The translations under genes and the position numbers were made by a program. A stretch of 7,018 nucleotides of DNA, taken from positions 1-7,018 of the forward strand of contig JABZYY010000058.1 in NCBI GenBank assembly GCA_015264885.1. The letters are read 5' to 3'. The stretch comes from Streptococcus sp. GTDB taxonomy: Bacteria > Bacillota > Bacilli > Lactobacillales > Aerococcaceae. The notes below the pieces were generated by a model. The model made no database searches. It had not been told where the DNA came from and worked only from the letters and a program-made list of their open reading frames with translations. Shown here piece after piece: positions 1 through 6,242 of this stretch (the stretch's first letter is position 1; each line of letters begins with the position of its first letter).

Positions 1-1038
1 TTATTAGAAAATATTTTATTAGTAACTGAAATGCAAGAGTTAAAAGCTAATCCAAATCGTTTAGCTTTAGGTACAGTTATCGAAGCTCGTTTAGATAAAA
101 CTAAAGGACCTATCGCAACATTATTAGTTCAAGAAGGAACTCTTAAAGTTGGGGACCCAATCGTTGTGGGGAATACATTTGGACGTGTCCGTGTAATGGT
201 GAATGACCAAGGACGTCGTGTGAAAACTGCTTTACCAGCGACTCCAGTTGAAATTACAGGTCTTAACACTTCACCTCAAGCCGGCGACCGCTTCGTAGTC
301 TTCGAAGACGAAAAGACTGCGCGTTCAGCCGGTGAAGAACGTGCGAAACGTGCCTTAATCGAACAACGTAACGCTTCAAGCCGCATTACATTAGATAACT
401 TATTCTCTACATTAAAAGAAGGAGAATTGAAAGAAGTTAATGTCATCATCAAGGCTGACGTACAAGGTTCTGTTGAAGCATTAGCATCAAGCTTACAAAA
501 GATTGAAGTAGAAGGAGTGCGCGTGAAGATTATCCATACAGCTGTAGGGGCAATCAACGAGAGCGATATTACTCTTGCTACTGCAAGTAACGCGATTATC
601 ATCGGATTTAACGTAAGACCTACGCCGCAAGCGAAAATTCAAGCTGAATCTGATCAAGTAGATATTCGCTTACACCGTATCATCTATAACGTAATCGACG
701 AAATTGAAACAGCGATGAAAGGGATGCTGGATCCAGAATTTGAAGAGAAAATCACTGGTCAAGCCATCGTTCGTGAAACATACACTGTATCTAAACTTGG
801 AACAATTGCTGGTTCATACGTCTTAGAAGGTGTTGTTAAACGCTCAAGCTCAGTTCGTTTAATCCGTGATAACATTGTTATTTACGAAGGTGAATTAGCA
901 AGCTTGAAACGATTCAAAGACGACGCTAAAGAAGTTAAACTTGGATTCGAGTGCGGTATCATGATTGAAGGCTACAACGATATTAAAGTAGACGACATCA
1001 TCGAAGCATACGAAATGGTCGAGATTAAAAGAAAATAG
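1..1038 (+). CDS. infB: Translation initiation factor IF-2, C-terminal part (5' truncated by window edge)
   Basis: IF-2 is the GTPase that brings initiator fMet-tRNA to the 30S subunit and promotes 50S joining. The reading frame is open from base 1 ([10 protein letters not shown]...), so the gene begins upstream; the ATG at 31 is internal. The 345 visible residues cover the end of the G domain, the EF-Tu-like domain II (about residues 20-110, with [19 protein letters not shown] and TPVEITGL), the IF-2 core domain ([42 protein letters not shown]), and the C-terminal tRNA-binding barrel ([59 protein letters not shown]). The P-loop and other GTP-binding motifs lie outside the window. The TAG stop at 1036-1038 falls inside a 10-bp direct repeat that borders the downstream structured element. 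rbfA follows on the same strand, as in most Bacillota. Identification is essentially certain from motif content. Confidence 0.98.
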   Translation, partial: LLENILLVTEMQELKANPNRLALGTVIEARLDKTKGPIATLLVQEGTLKVGDPIVVGNTFGRVRVMVNDQGRRVKTALPATPVEITGLNTSPQAGDRFVVFEDEKTARSAGEERAKRALIEQRNASSRITLDNLFSTLKEGELKEVNVIIKADVQGSVEALASSLQKIEVEGVRVKIIHTAVGAINESDITLATASNAIIIGFNVRPTPQAKIQAESDQVDIRLHRIIYNVIDEIETAMKGMLDPEFEEKITGQAIVRETYTVSKLGTIAGSYVLEGVVKRSSSVRLIRDNIVIYEGELASLKRFKDDAKEVKLGFECGIMIEGYNDIKVDDIIEAYEMVEIKRK

Positions 1039-1161
1039 TGCGAGACCGACTGTTTAGCTTTGGAACACTGGAGTTAAGGAGAGGAAAATCGCAAAGATTT
1101 TACGAAGCTTAACGAAGTGGACGCCAAAGCTAGGAGGTCAAGCTGTTATACAAATAGTGCG
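1033..1161 (+). repeat. Structured element flanked by 10-bp direct repeats (candidate small mobile repeat or RNA)
   Basis: AAATAGTGCG occurs at 1033-1042 and again at 1152-1161, 119 bases apart, bracketing 109 bases that fold into one long, interrupted hairpin. Paired segments from outside in: GACC 1044-1047 with GGTC 1136-1139; TAGCTTTGG 1055-1063 with CCAAAGCTA 1124-1132; CACT 1066-1069 with AGTG 1116-1119; GTTAAG 1073-1078 with CTTAAC 1108-1113; AAAATC 1085-1090 with GATTTT 1096-1101, closing a GCAAA loop. The internal loops are purine-rich (GGA/GA and GAGAGG/ACGAAG) and can form tandem G-A pairs. No start codon with a useful frame is present and no T-run follows, so it is neither a gene nor a simple terminator. 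The direct repeats could be a target duplication or part of the element. Removing one unit leaves infB intact and a 107-nt infB-rbfA gap. I do not recognise a named family with confidence. Confidence 0.7.
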
Positions 1162-1178
1162 CGAAAATACGGTTTGAA

Positions 1179-1207
1179 TCGACCAAATTAAAGAAGAAAT
1201 TTATGAT
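1179..1207 (+). promoter_or_regulatory. Possible promoter for rbfA
   Basis: TCGACC at 1179-1184 (4 of 6 to the -35 consensus) lies 17 bases before TATGAT at 1202-1207 (5 of 6 to the -10). Transcription would start near 1213-1216, placing the hairpin at 1216-1250 at the extreme 5' end of the message. rbfA is normally also read through from infB, so this would be a secondary promoter. In AT-rich DNA such matches arise by chance, hence modest confidence. Confidence 0.35.
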
Positions 1208-1215
1208 TTAACTAG

Positions 1216-1250
1216 AACGAAGAGGGACTGATTGCAGTGCCTCTTTCGTT
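1216..1250 (+). promoter_or_regulatory. Hairpin directly upstream of the rbfA ribosome binding site
   Basis: AACGAA (1216-1221) pairs with TTCGTT (1245-1250), GAGG (1222-1225) with CCTC (1240-1243), and ACTG (1227-1230) with CAGT (1235-1238), around a four-base ATTG loop, with one G-G mismatch and one bulged T: 14 pairs in 35 bases. No T-run follows, so it is not an intrinsic terminator. The ribosome binding site begins only a few bases later. It could protect the mRNA 5' end, be an RNase III site, or influence rbfA translation; which one is inference. Confidence 0.6.
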
Positions 1251-1264
1251 GGAAAGGAGACAAA

Positions 1265-1624
1265 ATGGCAAACTTTAGAGTTGGACGTGTGTCACAGGAA
1301 ATTTTACGTGAAGTAAATGATATCTTATCTAAAAAAGTGCGTGACCCACGTGTACAAGAAATTACAATTACTGAAGTAGAAGTAACTGGGGATTTGCAAA
1401 TTGCGACTATCTACTACACAACACTTCAAAAACTAGCTAGTGAACGTCAAGCGACTGAACGAGGCTTAGAAAAATCAAAAGGCCTAATCCGTCGTGAATT
1501 AGGGAAACGTCTATCATTGTACAAAACTCCAGAATTAATTTTTAAACGCGATGAATCAGTGGATTACGGAAATCATATTGATGAGCTTTTAAAATCTATT
1601 CAAGAACAAGACGAACAAAGATAA
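1265..1624 (+). CDS. rbfA: 30S ribosome-binding factor A
   Basis: RbfA is a small KH-domain protein that binds immature 30S subunits and assists late maturation around the 5' end of 16S rRNA; in enterobacteria it is needed for growth in the cold. The 119-residue length fits the family. Family signatures are the N-terminal helix RVGRVSQEILREVNDIL (residues 5-21), DPRV (27-30), the KH strand-helix region around residues 34-80, and KTPELIFKRDESVDYGNHID (87-106). The ATG at 1265 is chosen because MANFR matches the usual N-terminus and AAGGAG at 1254-1259 is spaced five bases before it; an upstream in-frame TTG at 1232 would put its codons inside the hairpin and has no ribosome binding site. It follows infB after an unusually long 226-nt gap and is closed by a terminator. 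Identification is secure. Confidence 0.97.
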   Translation: MANFRVGRVSQEILREVNDILSKKVRDPRVQEITITEVEVTGDLQIATIYYTTLQKLASERQATERGLEKSKGLIRRELGKRLSLYKTPELIFKRDESVDYGNHIDELLKSIQEQDEQR

Positions 1625-1632
1625 TATTTTTG

Positions 1633-1675
1633 AAGGCAAAAGGACATCAAAAAGAAACAACTCTTTTGCCTTTTT
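1633..1675 (+). terminator. Intrinsic terminator after rbfA
   Basis: AAGGCAAAAG (1633-1642) pairs perfectly with CTTTTGCCTT (1663-1672) around a 20-base A-rich loop, and the T-run continues to 1675. It begins nine bases after the rbfA stop codon and would end the infB-rbfA transcript, separating it from the membrane protein gene downstream. The large loop makes it less compact than a typical strong terminator. Confidence 0.8.
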
Positions 1676-1680
1676 AGTAA

Positions 1681-1704
1681 AAAATTACCATATATGGTAA
1701 TTTT
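1681..1704 (+). promoter_or_regulatory. Perfect 24-bp palindrome upstream of the DUF819 gene
   Basis: The 24 bases are perfectly self-complementary: each half is AAAATTACCATA or its complement, centred between 1692 and 1693, and symmetry stops at 1680/1705. As DNA it could be an operator for a dimeric regulator of the gene starting at 1738. As RNA it gives a 9-bp stem with an ATATAT loop followed by TTTT, so a second weak terminator is also possible. A poor promoter match (TTGCCT at 1666-1671, TATATG at 1691-1696, 19-base spacing) would place the -10 inside the palindrome, but this is weak. Confidence 0.5.
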
Positions 1705-1737
1705 CGTGTGTATTAAAAGAGCCAGAAGAGGTGTTTT

Positions 1738-2892
1738 ATGATTGATGCAAATAATACATGGGTATTGTGGTCTATTATCGTAGGGATTGCGACTATCAGT
1801 ATCTTTTTAGAAAATCGATATAAATGGGCTGCAAAAATCAGTGGAGCGATTATCGGTCTATTAATGGCAGCAACATTGAGTAATTTAGGCGTTATTCCTA
1901 CAGATTCACCTGTATATGATCAAGTTTGGGGAGTCGTTGTTCCATTAGCAATTCCGATGCTTTTATTCCAATGTGATTTAAAACAAATTTGGAAAGAAAG
2001 TGGACGATTATTAGCTATCTTCCTAATCAGTTCTGTAGGGACTGTTCTTGGGGCAGTATTAGGATATTTAGCCTTGTCTAAAGCAATCCCTGTACTAAAC
2101 CATATTGCTGGAATGATGGTTGGAAGTTATATTGGTGGAGGAGTAAACTTTGTTGCTGTTTCATCCGCTTTTGAAATTCCAAAAGAACTTATTTCTGCAG
2201 CTACAGTAGCAGATAATTTGCTAATGGTATTCTACTTCTTAATATTACTGATGATTCCTTCGATTGGATTCTTTAAGAAGCATTTCAAATTTGCGTATAC
2301 TGAAGGTGTGAAAGAGGATGAAGAAAAAGCTTACGGCAAAGACACTGTGATTACTGTTCAAGATGTAGCTTTTGTTTTTGCTATTTCTGTTGTTATCGTA
2401 ACTATTAGCTTTACATTATCTGAAATTATTTCAGGTCTAGGTGATAACAGTCTTATTCAATTAGTTTCGAATAAATATTTAATTCTAACAACATTAACAG
2501 TAGCTTGCTCAACGATTTTTGCGAAATACTTCAAGAAGATTAGTGGGGCAAACGAAATTGGAACATTCTTGATTTACTTATTCTTCGTAGTCATCGGAAT
2601 TCCTGCTTCAATCGGAGCGATTATCGAGAAGTCTCCATTATTATTGGTGTTCTGTGCTATCATGGTTTTTGTGAACATGGCAGTGACTTTTGCTGGTGCA
2701 AAAATCTTTGGTTTCACAGTGGAAGAAGCGATTCTTGCTTCAAACGCGAATATTGGTGGACCAACAACAGCTGCAGCGATGGCTATTTCTAAAGGATGGC
2801 ATCGTTTCGTAGCTCCTACAATGCTTGTAGGGACACTAGGATACATTATTGGTACTTATGTGGGTATCTTTATTGGACAAATCTTAAACTAA
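1738..2892 (+). CDS. DUF819 (YjcL-type) multi-pass membrane protein, putative transporter
   Basis: This 384-residue integral membrane protein matches the DUF819 family (Pfam PF05684; B. subtilis YjcL is a member). Transport is suspected for the family, but I know no established substrate. About ten hydrophobic segments are visible, roughly at residues 9-25, 31-53, 64-78, 90-113, 121-143, 153-177, 207-230, 246-262, 275-296, 300-324 and 356-383, split by a charged loop at about 179-206 (KEDEEKAYGKD). Each half carries a glycine-rich motif with Asn: GSYIGGGVNF at 129-138 and NANIGGPTTA at 336-345. These suggest two structurally related halves with broken helices, as in many secondary transporters; that is inference. 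The start has AGAGGTG at 1727-1733 as ribosome binding site. It sits alone between the rbfA terminator and a shared terminator, so it is probably a single-gene transcript. Its position inside the rbfA-truB neighbourhood is unusual. No frameshift or truncation is seen. Confidence 0.88.
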   Translation: MIDANNTWVLWSIIVGIATISIFLENRYKWAAKISGAIIGLLMAATLSNLGVIPTDSPVYDQVWGVVVPLAIPMLLFQCDLKQIWKESGRLLAIFLISSVGTVLGAVLGYLALSKAIPVLNHIAGMMVGSYIGGGVNFVAVSSAFEIPKELISAATVADNLLMVFYFLILLMIPSIGFFKKHFKFAYTEGVKEDEEKAYGKDTVITVQDVAFVFAISVVIVTISFTLSEIISGLGDNSLIQLVSNKYLILTTLTVACSTIFAKYFKKISGANEIGTFLIYLFFVVIGIPASIGAIIEKSPLLLVFCAIMVFVNMAVTFAGAKIFGFTVEEAILASNANIGGPTTAAAMAISKGWHRFVAPTMLVGTLGYIIGTYVGIFIGQILN

Positions 2893-2897
2893 CAAAA

Positions 2898-2940
2898 AAA
2901 GCAACTAATTCTGAAAGCCAGAGTTAGTTGCTTTATTTTT
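2898..2940. terminator. Bidirectional intrinsic terminator between the DUF819 gene and degV
   Basis: A 16-bp stem (2898-2913 with 2919-2934, one G-T wobble) has a five-base AAAGC loop. On the plus strand it is followed by a T-rich tail (TTTATTTTTATTT from 2932). On the minus strand the complement of the A-run 2894-2900 gives a T7 tail. The convergent genes end six bases to the left and four bases to the right, so one hairpin serves both transcripts. Confidence 0.92.
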
Positions 2941-3787
2941 ATTTATTTTCTAGGTAAGTAATCGCCATTGCATCAACGCCTGTGTGGCTCATGATGATTG
3001 GTGAAGTTGTTACAATTGTGAGTGGCACATCAGGGAAGAGTTCACGCACACGAGCAATATTTCCTTCGTTAAAGTCACTTAATCCTGCATGCATAATTCC
3101 GATTTCTTGAATGCCATTCGGAGCAGATTTCATTTGTTCAAAAATCTCGTCATATTTCTTTTGAAGTGATTTTAGACCGCGTCCTTTTTGGATAATTTCA
3201 ATCTTGCCATTAATGACTTGTAGAAATAATTTAATGTTTAATAAGTTTGAGAACATTCCCATCAATTGGCTTATGCGTCCACCTTTAATTAAGTTGTCTA
3301 AGTTTACTACTGTTAAATAAAGAGTAGTGCGTTTCTTAGCATCTTCAACAATCTCAAGAATTTCTTCTACAGTTTTACCTTCTTGTGCTGCCTTAGCTGC
3401 CTCTTTAACAATCATTCCCATAGATCTAGAAGTGAAGTCTGAATCGACAACAGTGACATTTGTTTCTGTGATGTCGGCTGCTTGACGAGCGGCGTCTACA
3501 GTACCACTGATGGAACGCATCATCTGAATTGAAATAACAGAATCGCCATTTTTTCCAAGTTCGTCATATACTTCTACGAATCGACCGATAGATGGTTGAG
3601 CTGTTTTTGGAAGTTCAGCACTCGCGATCATTTTTTGTTTAAATTCTTCTTTTGTAATAGTAACTCCATCGATATAGTTTTCGTCATCGATTGAGATATT
3701 CATTGGAACGATAGAGATTTCAAATTGTTTAACTTCTTCTTCAGTTAAGTCTGCTGTTGAGTCCGTTACAATATATACTCTTGACAT
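2939..3787 (-). CDS. DegV family protein (FakB-like fatty acid-binding protein)
   Basis: DegV proteins bind one fatty acid; characterised members (FakB) present it to the kinase FakA, which makes acyl-phosphate for phospholipid synthesis. The 282-residue length is typical. Seen in order: DSTADL (9-14), PKTAQPS (60-66, the family's TxQPS motif, with Ala where Ser is common), RSISGT (91-96, the SGT motif), LIKGGRISQ, NLLNIKLFLQVINGKI, KGRGLKS, and a C-terminal SHTGVDAMAITY with His268. Two family-conserved spots differ: NIKL rather than the usual NIKP, and HTGVD rather than HxGPG. Start choice: the ATG at 3787 gives MSRVYIVTDSTADL, the normal family N-terminus, with AGGAGTG at 3800-3794 six bases upstream; a TTG six codons earlier would overlap that ribosome binding site. 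It is transcribed opposite to its neighbours, from its own promoter, and ends at the shared terminator. It is cytoplasmic, with no signal peptide. Family is sure; ligand and partner kinase are inferred. Confidence 0.93.
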   Translation of the reverse strand: MSRVYIVTDSTADLTEEEVKQFEISIVPMNISIDDENYIDGVTITKEEFKQKMIASAELPKTAQPSIGRFVEVYDELGKNGDSVISIQMMRSISGTVDAARQAADITETNVTVVDSDFTSRSMGMIVKEAAKAAQEGKTVEEILEIVEDAKKRTTLYLTVVNLDNLIKGGRISQLMGMFSNLLNIKLFLQVINGKIEIIQKGRGLKSLQKKYDEIFEQMKSAPNGIQEIGIMHAGLSDFNEGNIARVRELFPDVPLTIVTTSPIIMSHTGVDAMAITYLENK

Positions 3788-3821
3788 TAAAGTCACTCCT
3801 ATCAAATAAGTTTACTCATCT

Positions 3822-3830
3822 ATAATACCA
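3822..3830 (-). promoter_or_regulatory. Extended -10 promoter of degV
   Basis: Read on the minus strand, TGGTATTAT (3830 down to 3822) is an extended -10: the TG pair, one base, then TATTAT (5 of 6). Transcription would start near 3815, giving a leader of about 28 bases before the ATG at 3787 and including the AGGAGTG site. No good -35 is visible at the proper distance (TAGCTT or AGCTTT), which is consistent with an extended -10 promoter. Confidence 0.6.
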
Positions 3831-3883
3831 TATTTTTCGCCTAAAAAGCTATATTCATAATCTATGTGGAAAAGTGCGAATTA

Positions 3884-3892
3884 TGATACAAT
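3884..3892 (+). promoter_or_regulatory. Extended -10 promoter of the truB-ribF operon
   Basis: TGATACAAT (3884-3892) is an extended -10: TG, one base, then TACAAT (5 of 6). Transcription would begin near 3899, about 30 bases before the truB start at 3929. The -35 region (around TGTGGA, 3865-3870) is a poor match. This promoter explains how truB and ribF are expressed although cut off from infB-rbfA. It lies about 55 bases from the divergent degV -10. Confidence 0.65.
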
Positions 3893-3928
3893 AAATAAGC
3901 AAATGTAAAGCGTGAAAGGATGAATGGG

Positions 3929-4831
3929 ATGGACGGAATCCTTCCGTTATGGAAAGAGAAAGGCATGACGTCGTTTGACTGTGTCTATAAAGTTAGAAAA
4001 ATATTGAAAACGAAAAAAGTTGGTCATTCTGGAACGCTGGATCCTGAGGTGGATGGCGTCCTACCAATTTGTATCGGCAAAGCGACTAAAGTTGTGGAGA
4101 ATCTTCATGAAGCCAATAAAGTCTACCAGGGAGAAATTACATTAGGCTTCTCAACTGAGACAGAGGATGCTCATGGAAAGGTTGTTTCAACAATACCAAT
4201 CGAAACGCCATTTTCAGTTCAAGAGATTGATGAAAAAATGCAAGGCTTTATTGGGGAAATCACTCAAATCCCGCCGATGTATTCTGCTGTAAAAGTGAAC
4301 GGGAAACGTCTTTATGAATACGCAAGAGCAGGAGAAGAAGTGGAGCGTCCTATAAGAAAGGCGACCATTTATGACTTCAAACGTATTTCAGAACCAGTTT
4401 ATAATAGTGAAACGAAGACACAATCGTGGAAATTTGAAGTGAGTTGCAGCAAAGGGACTTATGTGCGTACGCTCTCTGTTGATTTTGGAAAAGCATTGGG
4501 TGTTGAAGCGCATATGTCGCAATTAACACGTGTGAAAAGTGGTCCTTTCCATTCTGACGATTGCATTACCTTAGAACAGCTAAATGAACTTGCACAAAGC
4601 GACAAAGCACAAGAAGCTTTAATTCCTGTTGATTTAGTATTTGAAGACTATCCTCGAATCGACTTAACAGAAGATGAATACATTCGTTTTAAAAATGGTG
4701 CAATTTTAACAAAAGATGAATTTCCTCAGATTGTAGCACCGACAGCATGTTATTTTGAAGAGGAACTTATTTCGATTTACGGTCCTCATCCTACGAAAAA
4801 AGGCTTATTAAAACCAATTAAAATGTTTTAG
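3929..4831 (+). CDS. truB: tRNA pseudouridine(55) synthase TruB
   Basis: TruB converts U55 in the T-loop of nearly all tRNAs to pseudouridine and also helps tRNA fold. Visible signatures: MDGILPLWKEKGMTS at the N-terminus, then GHSGTLDPEVDGVLPICIG at residues 32-50 with Asp38 as the predicted catalytic aspartate, PPMYSAVKVNGKRLYEYAR (115-133), and SCSKGTYVRTL (172-182) followed by MSQLTRVKSGPF. The last 80 or so residues form the C-terminal RNA-binding region. At 300 residues it is full length. Start choice: ATG 3929 is preferred over the in-frame ATG 3920 because AAAGGA (3915-3920) is eight bases upstream of 3929 but overlaps 3920, and because homologues begin MDGILPL or similar. It is first in a run with ribF, which begins 13 bases after its stop. 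Confidence 0.97.
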   Translation: MDGILPLWKEKGMTSFDCVYKVRKILKTKKVGHSGTLDPEVDGVLPICIGKATKVVENLHEANKVYQGEITLGFSTETEDAHGKVVSTIPIETPFSVQEIDEKMQGFIGEITQIPPMYSAVKVNGKRLYEYARAGEEVERPIRKATIYDFKRISEPVYNSETKTQSWKFEVSCSKGTYVRTLSVDFGKALGVEAHMSQLTRVKSGPFHSDDCITLEQLNELAQSDKAQEALIPVDLVFEDYPRIDLTEDEYIRFKNGAILTKDEFPQIVAPTACYFEEELISIYGPHPTKKGLLKPIKMF

Positions 4832-4844
4832 AAAGGAGAGAAGA

Positions 4845-5795
4845 ATGCAAACGATTGAGTTAACACACCCTTATAAAGAAGAGTGTATTGTTCAAGAGCC
4901 AATTGTCCTTGCTTTAGGGTTCTTTGATGGGATTCATTTAGGACACCAAGAAGTAATTACTACAGCGAAAAAGGTTGCCCAGGAACGCGGCTTTAAAGCA
5001 GCAGTGATGTCTTTTAATCAACATCCATCTGTTATTTTCCAAAACGTTGATCCTGAAAGCATTCAATATGTCTCGCCGCTAGAACGTAAGAAGGAATTAT
5101 TAGAATCACTTGGTGTAGATATCTTCTATTTAGTGGATTTTACAAAAGAGTTTGGAGCACTTTCACCACAAGAATTTGTTGATCAATACATCGTGGGTTT
5201 AAATGCGAAAGTGGTTGTAGCTGGATTTGACTACACATACGGAAAACGGGACATCGCGAATATGGAATTGTTACCGAAATATGCTTCGAATCGCTTTGAG
5301 ATTATCACAATTGATGAGCAAAAGAACGATAGCGGAAAGATAAGTTCAACAGCAGTTCGAGATTTATTGCTACAAGGTGATATCGAACAAGCAAACGAAT
5401 TATTAGGATACGACTACATCATGGATGGGGTTGTTGTTCACGGTTTTGGGCGCGGCAGTAAAATGCTTGGATTCCCAACAGCCAATATTGAAGTTTCTAA
5501 CGATACATTCCTTCTAAAAAATGGGGTGTATGTTGTGGAAATGTTTGTGGAAGGTAAATGGATTCCTGGTATGGCGTCTATCGGAATTAACCCTACTTTT
5601 GATGACGTTCATAAAGTAACGATTGAAGTGAACTTGCTCGATTTTGACAAAGATATTTATCATCTTCCGGTTCGTGTGAAATGGTTAAAATACTTAAGAC
5701 CAGAATTGAAATTTGACGGAATCGATGCGTTAATCACTCAATTAAAACAAGACGAACAAGATACAAGAGATTATTTCAAAACAAAGAGAGGTTGA
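4845..5795 (+). CDS. ribF: Bifunctional riboflavin kinase / FAD synthetase
   Basis: RibF phosphorylates riboflavin to FMN and then adenylylates FMN to FAD, both in the cytoplasm. The 316-residue protein has both domains. The N-terminal nucleotidyltransferase domain (about 1-185) shows GFFDGIHLGHQ (25-35, with the HxGH signature His31-His34), AGFDYTYGKRDIANM (126-140) and SSTAVRDLL (167-175). The C-terminal flavokinase domain (about 186-312) shows GFGRGSKMLGFPTANI (200-215), NGVYVV (226-231), INPTF (248-252) and EVNLLDFDKDIY (261-272), with Glu261 as predicted catalytic residue. The ATG at 4845 has AAAGGAG at 4832-4838 with six-base spacing. truB-ribF adjacency is standard in Bacillota. No FMN riboswitch is visible in the short 13-base gap, so regulation is presumably through the truB promoter. 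The next gene begins six bases after the stop, so they are probably cotranscribed. Confidence 0.97.
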   Translation: MQTIELTHPYKEECIVQEPIVLALGFFDGIHLGHQEVITTAKKVAQERGFKAAVMSFNQHPSVIFQNVDPESIQYVSPLERKKELLESLGVDIFYLVDFTKEFGALSPQEFVDQYIVGLNAKVVVAGFDYTYGKRDIANMELLPKYASNRFEIITIDEQKNDSGKISSTAVRDLLLQGDIEQANELLGYDYIMDGVVVHGFGRGSKMLGFPTANIEVSNDTFLLKNGVYVVEMFVEGKWIPGMASIGINPTFDDVHKVTIEVNLLDFDKDIYHLPVRVKWLKYLRPELKFDGIDALITQLKQDEQDTRDYFKTKRG

Positions 5796-5801
5796 TTCTC
5801 G

Positions 5802-6233
5802 ATGTGGTATTTAAAGAACTTTGATGAACTAACGAAGGAAGAGATTGTTGCGATTTACAAAGCCAGAATCGAAACCTTTATTGTCGGCCAGGATTTGAAT
5901 TATCAAGAAATTGACGATACGGATAAAAAATCTTGGCATCTTTTTGAGATGAATGATGATGGAGAAGTCATTTCTTATTTACGCATTATTCCTGAAAAAG
6001 ATAAAGTCCTTCTTGGTAGAGTCCTAATAGACAATCGATACCGAGGCAAAGGAAAAGGTCGTGCATTGTTAGAACGCGCTAAAGAAGTATGCAAAGAGTG
6101 GTTTGTGGATACTGTCATTGAAGTCCATGCACAAGCGCATTTAGTAAAATTATATGAATCACTTGGATTTGAGGTTGTTTCAGAACCGTATGACATTGTT
6201 GGCATTTCACATATTACGATGGAATTGTATTAG
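5802..6233 (+). CDS. GNAT family N-acetyltransferase, ElaA-like
   Basis: A 143-residue acetyl-CoA-dependent acyltransferase of the GNAT fold, closest in pattern to the ElaA family. Evidence: the N-terminal ARIETFIVGQDLNYQEIDDTD (21-41) resembles the ElaA region R..VFVVEQ..PY.E.D..D; the acetyl-CoA binding motif A is LGRVLIDNRYRGKGKGRALL (71-90, with the RGxGxG loop); and AQAHLVKLYESLGF (110-123) plus SEPYDIVGISHITM (127-140) match the ElaA C-terminal signature AQAHL..FY...GF...Y...GI.H..M. The substrate is unknown; ElaA itself has no firmly established one to my knowledge. The start ATG is preceded by GAGAGG (5786-5791), which lies inside the end of ribF. Its TAG stop (6231-6233) overlaps the purB ribosome binding site, so ribF, this gene and purB look translationally packed into one operon. 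Family assignment is good; function is open. Confidence 0.88.
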   Translation: MWYLKNFDELTKEEIVAIYKARIETFIVGQDLNYQEIDDTDKKSWHLFEMNDDGEVISYLRIIPEKDKVLLGRVLIDNRYRGKGKGRALLERAKEVCKEWFVDTVIEVHAQAHLVKLYESLGFEVVSEPYDIVGISHITMELY

Positions 6234-6242
6234 GAGGAAATC

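Noticed and set aside
276..602. Open frame of 108 codons on the minus strand inside infB
   Set aside because: It lies wholly within the conserved infB coding sequence, has no ribosome binding site and no recognisable domain.
1044..1139. Intrinsic terminator reading of the infB-rbfA gap hairpin
   Set aside because: The stem is interrupted by several internal loops and is not followed by a T-run, and rbfA follows on the same strand.
1232..1264. Upstream TTG extension of rbfA adding 11 residues
   Set aside because: These codons fall in the hairpin and ribosome binding site; the ATG at 1265 has proper spacing and gives the family's usual N-terminus.
2574..2846. Open frame of 90 codons on the minus strand inside the DUF819 gene
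   Set aside because: It is an antisense shadow of a well-supported membrane protein, with low-complexity composition and no start signal.
3321..3335. Further copies of the TAGTGCG part of the direct repeat (inside degV near 3325; related GTGCG strings in rbfA and near 3874)
   Set aside because: These share only five to seven bases, lie partly in coding sequence and lack the adjoining stem segments, so they look like chance matches.
5975..6205. Open frame of 76 codons on the minus strand inside the acetyltransferase gene
   Set aside because: It overlaps the GNAT motif region on the opposite strand and has no ribosome binding site or family resemblance.
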